A stretch of 64,000 nucleotides of DNA, from assembly GCA_037783415.1 (NCBI GenBank), contig JAZGTN010000223.1:124001-188000 (forward strand), read 5' to 3'. The position numbers were made by a program, and so were the translations under genes. Below, piece by piece: positions 55,640 to 64,000 of the stretch (positions are counted from its first letter, which is position 1; every line of letters starts with the position of its first letter). Below the pieces are notes generated by a model that ran no database searches, was not told the origin of the DNA, and saw only the letters and a list, made by a program, of their open reading frames with translations. This DNA is from Leptasterias polaris. Lineage: Eukaryota; Echinodermata; Asteroidea; Forcipulatida; Asteriidae.

Positions 55640-56428
55640 AGTGGGACCCTATCTCAAGAACTACACAACCGAAGTTCAAACTTTTTTCGGTTATAGACTC
55701 ATTGGGCAAGGGAGATTAGCCTTGGGTAACCGTGACCCCATGTTGACCTTTACTTCCAGGTCAACCGGAAATGGGACCATATCTCAATAACTACACAACC
55801 AATTTTCAAACTTTTTCCAGTTATAGACTAATTGGGCATGGGAGATTAGCCTTGGGTAATAATGTGACCCCATGTTGACCTTAACTTCCGGGTCAACCGG
55901 AAGTGTTACCATATCCCAAGAATTACACAGCCGATTTTCAAACTTTTTTCAGTTATAGACTCCTTGGGCAAGGGAGATTAGCCTTGAGTAGAGTGTCGTG
56001 GCCGAGTGGTTAAGAGCATCGGATTCAAGTTCTGGTGGTTTAGTCATCGGGGTGTGGGTTCGAGTCCCGGTCATGACGCTTGTGTCCTTGAGCAAGACAC
56101 TTTGCTATAATTGCTTCTCTTCACCCAGGGGTATAAATGGGTACCTGCAAGGGTAGAGGTTGATATTGTGTTTGAAAAAGCCTTCGGAGCGCCACCACGG
56201 CAGCTCGGGCTGTATACTCCCCAGGGAGCTGAGAAAGATTAAAGGAATGTTATTGGCCCAATGACCAGGGCACTAATGTAAAGCGCATTGAGACGTTATT
56301 GTGAAATGCGCTATATAAGAACTGGTTATTAACTGTGACCCCATGTTGACCTTTACTAATGGGTCAACCGGAAGTGGGACCATATCTCAAGAACTACACA
56401 ACCGATTTCCAAACTTTTTTCAGTTATA
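55640..56428. repeat. ~115-bp CCGG/GGTCAA modules, unit 2
   Basis: Tandem modules with tatctcaagaactacacaac, ttatagactccttgggca, and tgacctttacttccgg then gtcaaccggaagtggg. Each contains the near-palindrome acttccgggtcaaccggaagt. They resume at 58211 after the TIR element. Comparable arrays lie at 52205-52870 and 61290-61510. Confidence 0.85.
55991..56331 (+). mobile_element. tRNA-Leu-derived SINE, full length
   Basis: The 5' head folds like a tRNA. It has the A box tggccgagtggttaag, an anticodon-loop-like ttcaagt (CAA, leucine type), the B box ggttcgagtcc, and an acceptor-like pairing of gtcgtgg with tcatgac. A body of about 230 bp ends in aatgcgctatataagaact and a short tta tail. The same 3' end is present in reverse at 16664 and, diverged, at 8168 and 17609. 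It interrupts one ~115-bp module (gccttgagta | actgtgacccc). It would be transcribed by RNA polymerase III; it is not a functional tRNA gene. Confidence 0.9.
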
Positions 56429-58210
56429 AGCCCCATTCACACGAGCGCTGCAAACGAGGGTCCCGTGCGATTTCATAACATCGATGTTATGAAATCGCAA
56501 ATCCACGTCGTGTGAATGCTATCCATGTTACGAAATTACCTGGGTCCCGTGTTGTTCATAACACAGATCGAGACCTCTCCAAAAAATCGCATCGATGTTA
56601 TAATCACGGGGAGCCGTCGTCTGAACCGATGCCTGCGGTCGTAACACGGGACCGCTGCGTTGATTGAAGAAATTCGCATGCGCAGAGCGCGTCATCAGCC
56701 CGGTGTTGAGCGTGACCATGGTGATTCATCTACAAGATGGCGACTTCCGAAGAATTGATTTTGGTGGTACTTACCGCGCTCCTGGGTCCGTCTTCACGTG
56801 CGCGATCGACAGCGCTCCTCGATCATTATGGTGTATTTTATTTATAATTCTACCGTAACAAGGCAGATAAATAACATTGGTTATGTAAACGTTGGCACAG
56901 CCCACACATAAGCAAACGTTTTTTGTTTTGGGTTTATTTTTTACGTCCGTGAAAAACACGAAACGCTGTTGCCTCCATGTACACAACGCACTGGCCCATT
57001 TGAACATAACTCATGACGACTGGACTCTAGCAAGACGACTGTGATGTAGGAATACTTTGCTTGTCACTAGTATTGAGAATTTTGTAACAAAAACATGTTG
57101 CGCACAGTGCGATTGTGGTCAAATTCTCCCTACCCCTTGACACTTATTTTCGGGATCGCAGAATGCACGTGTGCACCTCGGTGGCCGAGCGCCTAGGATT
57201 TAATGTCGCCCATAAGTTATTGCGGAAATTTGGCCAGCGGTTACAAAATGTCGTGTGCGATATGCGCAAAGGACTATGGGGCGATTTTATGCACAAAATA
57301 ATGTGTGTACATCACACACACGTTGACTTCATGTAAACACAGTCACATCGTCATAACGTGCGTGAAGTAGGGCATGATTCAACTCACGAATGCATCGACT
57401 CATTGAGGGATTATAGGAAGTTACGTAGTAGGTGGAAACTGTCATTAATTGTGGGCTGCTTTTAGAGTTATCCTTTGTTTTTTATCTATTCTCTTGACAA
57501 AATGTTTGTATATTTTAGTAATCATAAACTGAATAATTATAATATGCTGTTACAAAATGAGCTCCTGGACAATCTAAGAAGAGTGATTTGAGGAGCTCAA
57601 ATTGAGCTCCTGAGTATTCTCAGGAAAGCGATTAAAAGAGCTCCTTATTGTATTTCTATAAACGAAGGTCTGGTTTAATGAGTGAAAAACTAGGTCAAAA
57701 ATAAAAGACGTAGATTCAATGGGAAGAAGCTACAAAAGGCGTGCGATGCGTGACCGGAAAACGATGCAATCTCGGCGTAGAATTCGTAGCAGAATGTTCG
57801 TGAAGACAGCACTCCTGATTCTGACAACTATCAGCCGTAAGTTACAAACATGACAAATGGAATATCGAACTCCAATAATGACGCAGTTACGTTTTGCTTT
57901 TCATATCCATTGGTCGGTTAATAATTATTTATTGTACAGATACAAAATGCGGAACTGCATGCCACGCGCGGGAAAATCATTGGTATCCTGAGTGTGAGCG
58001 CGCAATTTATTGGTGTTGCGCGTGGTACCAGTGAAACATCAGTAAACAAGCATGACCCTTGACCCTGCAGTACCGAAACGAGGGACGTACGTTTACGTGT
58101 GTGTGCGTGTCGTGTGAATGCTCGCTCAAAAATCGCACGCGGTTAAGGTGACAGACGGCCGGCGCCCATAACCAGGGACCCGCGTTTGCAGCGCTCGTGT
58201 GAATGGGGCT
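56429..58210. mobile_element. TIR DNA transposon in unit 2, Harbinger-like?
   Basis: TIRs of 36 bp (56429-56464 and 58175-58210, starting agccccattcacacgagcg) differ at one base. The flanks overlap by ATA (56426-56428 and 58211-58213). The uninterrupted module elsewhere reads cagttatagactcc, confirming the empty site. A 3-bp duplication suggests PIF/Harbinger but ATA is not the usual TWA. The interior has a perfect 32-bp palindrome (56467-56498) and short open frames (57115-57336) without recognisable motifs, so it is non-autonomous. Confidence 0.85.
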
Positions 58211-59688
58211 ATAGACTCCTTGGACATTGGAGATTAGCCTTATGTAACCGTGACCCCATGTGGACCTTTACTTCTGGGTCAACCGGAAGTGAGACCAAAT
58301 CTCAAGAACTACACAACCGTTTTTCAAACTTTTTTCAGTTATAGACTCCTTGGGCATTGGAGATTAGCCTTGGGTAACCTTGACCCCATGTTGACATTTA
58401 CTTCCGGGTCAACCGGAAGTGGTACTATATCTCAAGAACTACACATCCGATTTTCAATTTATTTTCAGTTATAAACCCTTTGAGCATTAAATAATAGACA
58501 AGAGTTACCATGACCCTTATTTCTGGTTTAAAAGCTCCTTTCGATTCAGTATCAGAATGAAGACCAGGTTTAGGTTTTTAGGCACACTTAAGTGAAAAAG
58601 GGTCCTGTCAAAGGTCAAGAGTCTTCTATCTTGAAATCAGACCATCTTTAAAGCTTTGAAGCACTTAATCGAAGCAAAACAATAATACACGGAACAGCTT
58701 TGTGTTTGTTCACAAACACCTAATGTCTAGTTATATTTCTTATACTTGTTTCCACCTATATAAATCCCATAGCATTTGCACACGTTTTTTGTATACAGCT
58801 AATATCCTAGAGCGTAATACGAAAGAGTGGGATCATTATATCAAATTGAAGCTTAGTAAATAAACTTAACATGTATTGTGATAATTTTTAAAATTCCTAA
58901 TTAATTAGCAAATTAACAGCGAGGTGAATATTTAATTAGCCAAGTTTGTTAGCACCCTATCTCAAAAAGTGTACCCCCGATCGTCAAACTTTTTTCAGTT
59001 TTAGACTTCTGTGATACTGTAGATGTGCTTTCTGGCCTAAAAATACGGACGACGTCACAATGACATCATTTATTGCGCGTTTTCGCCCGTGTACAAAACA
59101 CATGGAGATAGGGAAAACAAATCCGACTTCTAGAAACATAGTTTTTCAATTAAGCTCAAATCTAACGTCCTAGATTACACAAATGTTTCTTAAAACAAGT
59201 AAGATTTTATTGACAATCAGTTTAAAAGCATCAAAACGTATTAAAACATTGTCAGTAGAAAATAAACCCAAATTCTCAGGCAAATTGAACGCCATGGGTA
59301 CTCTGCCTCGAGTTTGATATGTGCTTATTAACGACAAGGAGTAAATTTTTTACCTTTAAAAAAAAAGTTAAAAATGCACCGTTAAACTCGTATAGCGCCC
59401 TCAATCTGTTAAACAGATTGAGGACACTATATGAGTTTAACTGTGCTCTTTCTTGGGTTTCCTAGACTCGTTCAAGTCCTAAACACATTTATGACCCGTG
59501 TTGCTGACGTTTTTGTAAAATATACATAGAGTCATCATTCTTGTCGCCGACTGACACAAGTCTACGTTCATTCACAAGAATCGAAAAGAATTTTTGTTGC
59601 TATCAGCGCAGCGTCGTGTAATCAGATAGTTATTCAGATTTCAGCGTGGACGTAAAGAATAGAGCCGTGTTCTTGCCGATGGTTTTGG

Positions 59689-59961
59689 GTGGCAGACTTG
59701 TCTGCGCTTGGGTCTTGTTCGCCAGAAAACGATATGTTTAAAATTTCTTGTGCAAAGGCATTACTTCAGGAAACCGCGATGTATCAGTTACAAAACTTGA
59801 TGGCGCTTGCAATAAAGCAATCAAAAGAGCTGATTGAGGAAAGGTGTGGTAAAGAGAAATTAGTTTTTCCATGGCTAAACGGTCAGTGTTGGATTTGGGG
59901 GTGTGAAGAGACAAAATTACAATACAATCGTATCTCATATGAATTTACTGTTTTAGCCTAA
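59689..59961 (+). CDS. Conserved small ORF of the tandem units, unknown
   Basis: The frame is open from about 59656. The first in-frame ATG is at 59734, giving 75 residues (MFKISCAKALLQETAMYQLQ first), while a GTG at 59689 would give 90. Upstream residues ADLSALGSCSPEND are conserved in the diverged copy at 54029, so coding probably began further upstream in the ancestor. It has an amphipathic-helix-like stretch, a basic/acidic ELIEERCGKEKL and a C-terminal WLNGQCWIWGCEE with tryptophans and cysteines. I do not recognise a family. It may be a host exon captured by a Helitron-like element. Confidence 0.4.
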   Translation: MADLSALGSCSPENDMFKISCAKALLQETAMYQLQNLMALAIKQSKELIEERCGKEKLVFPWLNGQCWIWGCEETKLQYNRISYEFTVLA

Positions 59962-60755
59962 ACAAATATAACATACTCGATTGGCATTTCAGGGTAGAAA
60001 AATTGTTACGATTACGATTTAAATACAACATCATTTTGTTTACATGCATTTACAGTTATTTTTTAGTAAACTCGTAATCATTTCTGAAACGGTCAGTTAC
60101 ATGTGTAACCGTTCACATTTATTATGGTCAAAATTTCGCGACACTTTTTGAGGATGATTTTTCAACATTTATCCGAACCGTAATGATAATGTAGATGTTC
60201 AACCGGTTGATCGGATGGTTAACCGTGTGACCGTCACAGGCAGGCTTACAAAGCCTCGGCATTTAAATGTAAACGTAAACATTTCAACGTTTAACAGGAT
60301 TATCGTTTGGTTAACCGGGTAACCGTGCAATCGATTTGTTGTGGAACGTCCTCTAGCGTTCAATGTTTCTTTCAACTAATGCCGCATGCAAAGTAATGAA
60401 ATAACGAAGAATTAAGCCTGTAAATTGGAAACGATATAGGTGTGTGTGGCAATTATTATGGTCAGCATTTCGCAGCACTTTTCAAGTGAATTTTTCAACG
60501 TTTATCCGAACCGTACAAATGTGAACGTTTAACCATAAGATCTGTCACTTAACCGTGTAACCGTCACAGGCTTACGTATAAGCCTGCGCATTCACGATTA
60601 TTTTTTTGTAAACGTGTAACCGTAATTCTGAAACAGTTGATGACCCGTGTAACAGCAGTTTCATAAACATTTCATGTAAAAACAACTGTTTACACAACCA
60701 GCATGTGATCAAAAACATTGTGTCTTCTATGGTGTTCCATATGTGCCACTCCTTT

Positions 60756-60818
60756 CCGTCGCCTTTTCAATTTTGTCCGTCGCCTTTTCAATTTTGTCCG
60801 TCGCCTTTTCAATTTTGT
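60756..60818. repeat. Three tandem 21-bp units (CCGTCGCCTTTTCAATTTTGT)
   Basis: Three exact 21-bp copies followed by a partial fourth (ccgtcgca). Related modules are the TIRs of the MITE at 16953-17402. The adjoining gtgttccatatgtgccactc also recurs near 17425-17455, linking the two loci. An identical copy is at 63730-63792. Confidence 0.95.
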
Positions 60819-61718
60819 CCGTCGCACGCACAGTTGTATTGAAATAACAACTAGACTACGAGTCTGTAAATTGGGAATGATATGTGTGTGTGTTTTATGG
60901 GCTATTGTGCTGTGAAAATCGTGATCGCAGTTATTATGGTCAGCATAACACGGCACTTTTTAAGTGAATTTTTCAACGTTTATCCGAACTGTACAAATGT
61001 GAACGTTTAACTGTAACATCTGTCACTTAACTGTGTAACCGTCACAGGCTTACGTATAAGCCTGAGCATTCACGGTTATTTTTGGTCAACATACCGTTTC
61101 TGAAACAGTTGGTGACCCATGTAACAGCAGTTTCATAAACAAAATTTCAATTTAAAAAAAATGTTTACACAACCATGCATGTGACCTAATATCCTAAGCG
61201 TAAAAGTATGAAAGAGTTGGATCCTATATTAAATTGAAGCTTTGTAGTAAATGAACTTAACTCTCAATGTTAACTCTCAATATCTCGAAATGTATACAAC
61301 CGAGCGTCAAACTGTTTTCAGTTATAGACTCCTTGGGCATTGGAGATTAGCCTTGGGTAACCGTGACCCCATGTTGACCTTTACTTCCGGGTCAACCGGA
61401 AGTGGGACCATATCTCAATAACTACACAACCGATTTTCAAACTTTTTTTAGTTATAGACTCCTTGGGCATGGGAGACTAGCCTTGGTTAACCGTGAGCCC
61501 ATGTTGACCTTTATTTCTGGTTTAAAAGCTCCTTTCGATTCAGTGTCAGAATGAAGACCAGGTTTAGGTTTTTAGGCACACTTAAGTGAAAAAGTGCCTG
61601 TCAAAGGTCAGAGTCCTCTATCTTAAAAATCAGACCAACTTTAAAGCTTTGAAGCACTTAATCGAAGCAAAACAACACGGAACAGCTCTGTGTTTGTTCA
61701 CAAACACTTAATGTCTAG

Positions 61719-64000
61719 TTCTTATACTTGTTTCCGCCTAAATCCCATAGCATTTGCACACGTTTTTTGTATACAGCTAATATCCAAGAGCGTAATACGA
61801 AAGAGTGGGATCATTATATCAAATTGAAGCTTAGTAAATAAACTTAACATGTATTGTGATAATTTTTAAAATTCCTAATTAATTAGCAAATTAACAGCGA
61901 GGTGAATATTTAATTAGCCAAGTTTGTTAGCACCCTATCTCAAAAAGTGTACCCCCGATCGTCAAACTTTTTTCAGTTTTAGACTTCTGTGATACTGTAG
62001 ATGTGCTTTCTGGCCTAAAAATACGGACGACGTCACAATGACATCATTTATTGCGCGTTTTCGCCCGTGTACAAAACACATGGAGATAGGGAAACAAATC
62101 CGACTTCTAGAAACATAGTTTTTCAATTAAGCTCAAATCTAACGTCCTAGATTACACAAATGTTTCTTAAAACAAGAAAGATTTTATTGACAATCAGTTT
62201 AAAAGCATCAAAACGTATTAAAACATTGTCAGTAGAAAATAAACCCAAATTCTCAGGCAAATTGAACGCCATGGGTACTCTGCCTAGAGTTTGATATGTG
62301 CTTATTAACGACAAGGAGTAAATTCTTGACCTTTTTAAAAAAAGTAAAAAATGCACCGTTAAACTCGTATAGCGCCCTCAATCTGTTAAACAGATTGAGG
62401 ACGCTATATGAGTTTAACTGTGCTCTTTCTTGGGTTTCCTAGACTCGTTCAAGTTCTAAACCCATTTATGACCCGTGTTGCTGACGTTTTTGTAGAATAT
62501 ACATAGAGTCATCATTCTTGTCGCCGACTGACACAAGTCTACGTTCATTCACAAGAATCGAAAAGAATTTTTGTTGCTATCAGCGCAGCGTCGTGTAATC
62601 AGATAGTTATTCAGATTTCAGCGTGGACGTAAAGAATAGAGCCGTGTTCTTGCCGATGGTTCTGGGTGGCAGACTTGTCTGCGCTTGGGTCTTGTTCGCC
62701 AGAAAACGATATGTTTAAAATTTCTTGTGCAAAGGCATTACTTCAGGAAACCGCGATGTATCAGTTACAAAACTTGATGGCGCTTGCAATAAAGCAATCA
62801 AAAGAGCTGATTGAGGAAAGGTGTGGTAAAGAGAAATTAGTTTTTCCATGGCTAAACGGTCAGTGTTGGATTTGGGGGTGTGAAGAGACAAAATTACAAT
62901 ACAATCGTATCTCATATGAATTTACTGTTTTAGCCTAAACAAATATAACATACTCGATTGGCATTTCAGGGTAGAAAAATTGTTACGATTACGATTTAAA
63001 TACAACATCATTTTGTTTACACGCATTTACAGTTATTTTTTAGTAAACTCGTAATCATTTCTGAAACGGTCAGTTACATGTGTAACCGTTCACATTTATT
63101 ATGGTCAAAATTTCGCGACACTTTTTGAGGATGATTTTTCAACATTTATCCGAACCGTAATAATGTAGATGTTCAACCGGTTGATCGGATGGTTAACCGT
63201 GTGACCGTCACAGGCAGGCTTACAAAGCCTCGGCATTTAAATGTAAACGTAAACATTTCAACGTTTAACAGGATTATCGTTTGGTTAACCGGGTAACCGT
63301 GCAATCGATTTGTTGTGGAACGTCCTCTAGCGTTCAATGTTTCTTTCAACTAATGCCGCATGCAAAGTAATGAAATAACGAAGAATTAAGCCTGTAAATT
63401 GGAAACGATATAGGTGTGTGTGGCAATTATTATGGTCAGCATTTCGCAGCACTTTTCAAGTGAATTTTTCAACGTTTATCCGAACCGTACAAATGTGAAC
63501 GTTTAACCATAAGATCTGTCACTTAACCGTGTAACCGTCACAGGCTTACGTATAAGCCTGCGCATTCACGATTATTTTTTTGTAAACGTGTAACCGTAAT
63601 TCTGAAACAGTTGATGACCCGTGTAACAGCAGTTTCATAAACATTTCATGTAAAAACAACTGTTTACACAACCAGCATGTGATCAAAAACATTGTGTCTT
63701 CTATGGTGTTCCATATGTGCCACTCCTTTCCGTCGCCTTTTCAATTTTGTCCGTCGCCTTTTCAATTTTGTCCGTCGCCTTTTCAATTTTGTCCGTCGCA
63801 CGCACAGTTGTATTGAAATAACAACTAGACTACGAGTCTGTAAATTGGGAATGATATGTGTGTGTGTTTTATGGGCTATTGTGCTGTGAAAATCGTGATC
63901 GCAGTTATTATGGTCAGCATAACACGGCACTTTTTAAGTGAATTTTTCAACGTTTATCCGAACTGTACAAATGTGAACGTTTAACTGTAACATCTGTCAC
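61719..64000 (+). mobile_element. Helitron-like unit 4, near-identical copy, cut by window end
   Basis: Matches unit 3 with an offset of about 2,977 bp and only a few single-base or short-indel differences (for example the A-run near 62335, agaaag vs agtaag near 62176). The copy is incomplete only because the window ends at 64000. Such near-identity indicates a very recent tandem duplication or gene conversion, or possibly an assembly artefact. Confidence 0.9.
62666..62938 (+). CDS. Second copy of the conserved small ORF
   Basis: The translation is identical to that of 59689-59961. First ATG at 62711, stop at 62936-62938. Function unknown, as for its twin. Confidence 0.4.
   Translation: MADLSALGSCSPENDMFKISCAKALLQETAMYQLQNLMALAIKQSKELIEERCGKEKLVFPWLNGQCWIWGCEETKLQYNRISYEFTVLA

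Larger units (their letters stand above)
53080..58730 (+). mobile_element. Helitron-like unit 2, enlarged by insertions
   Basis: Starts with the same head (gtttccgcctaaatccc, 53089) and ends with gtgtttg-ttca-caaacac (58702-58719) and CTAG (58727-58730). The body includes the hairpin at 53713, a broken copy of the 90-codon frame (54029-54290), an 'accgtgtaaccg'-rich segment (54420-55500) and many ~115-bp modules (55640-58480). A SINE (55991-56331) and a TIR transposon (56429-58210) have landed in those modules. Confidence 0.65.
58731..61718 (+). mobile_element. Helitron-like unit 3 (2.98-kb tandem unit)
   Basis: Begins after the previous CTAG with cttgtttccacc and ends with gtgtttg-ttca-caaacac (61690-61707) and CTAG (61715-61718). 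It contains the stem-loop (59377-59445), the 90-codon frame, the accgtgtaaccg-rich segment, a 21-bp triplet repeat (60756-60818) and two ~115-bp modules (61290-61510). The next unit repeats it almost base for base. Confidence 0.7.

Noticed and set aside
55991..56080. tRNA-Leu gene
   Set aside because: A and B boxes and the anticodon-like loop are present but the stems are imperfect, and the copy continues into a SINE body with a tail found elsewhere in the window.
57115..57336. 73-codon frame inside the ATA-flanked TIR element
   Set aside because: No transposase-like residues; short and unsupported.
60690..60956. 88-codon minus-strand frame with RRRTKLK repeats (also at 63664-63930)
   Set aside because: Explained by three copies of a 21-bp repeat; no support for translation.

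Overview
The window is repeat-dense eukaryotic DNA, most likely from a marine invertebrate deuterostome. An echinoderm or relative would fit; this is inference from AT-rich introns and spacers, frequent aggccta motifs, and the mix of CR1/L2-like LINEs, Penelope-like elements, Gypsy and P-like transposons and hairpin repeats. There are no operons or bacterial gene structure. I see no confidently intact host gene. Almost all recognisable coding sequence belongs to mobile elements, most of them broken by stops, frameshifts, truncations or nested insertions.

Layout. 1-2.8 kb: degenerate repeats, one possible orphan exon (1385-1545, minus) and a perfect 36-bp palindrome. 2.85-5.57 kb: 5'-truncated LINE with an intact reverse transcriptase frame and a clean target-site duplication. 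5.96-7.22 kb: a TIR element split by an RTE-like LINE fragment. 7.83-12.90 kb: a 5.07-kb element with 35-bp TIRs, 8-bp target duplications and a THAP-domain exon, best read as a decayed P-like transposon. 14.9-16.6 kb: CR1/L2-like LINE. 16.66-17.4 kb: SINE abutting a MITE. 18.24-21.53 kb: Penelope-like element with 66-bp flanking repeats that look like decayed hammerhead motifs. 23.17-28.17 kb: a foldback-type transposon whose arms are inverted 162-bp tandem repeats. It contains a LINE and a broken gene of a family I recognise only by motif. 28.3-30.0 kb: nested palindromes, interstitial telomeric repeats and MITEs.

30.27-34.28 kb: a 43-bp minisatellite interrupted by a TIR element that itself carries two minisatellites. 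38.14-38.81 kb: a MITE filled with a 21-bp GC-rich satellite rich in NotI sites. 39.9-64.0 kb: a long field of Helitron/Helentron-like repeats with hairpin arrays, 3' hairpins followed by CTAG, and roughly 3-kb tandem units. An antisense Gypsy LTR retrotransposon (42.25-50.56 kb) is inserted in this field, and a LINE is nested in the Gypsy in frame, giving one 1,479-codon chimeric reading frame. The last two units (58.7-64.0 kb) are a very recent tandem duplication.

The sequence shows at least four nested insertions whose order can be read: LINE into Gypsy into hairpin repeat, LINE fragments into foldback cargo gene, RTE into TIR element, and TIR element into minisatellite. The regions listed as 'other' hold nothing I could identify.
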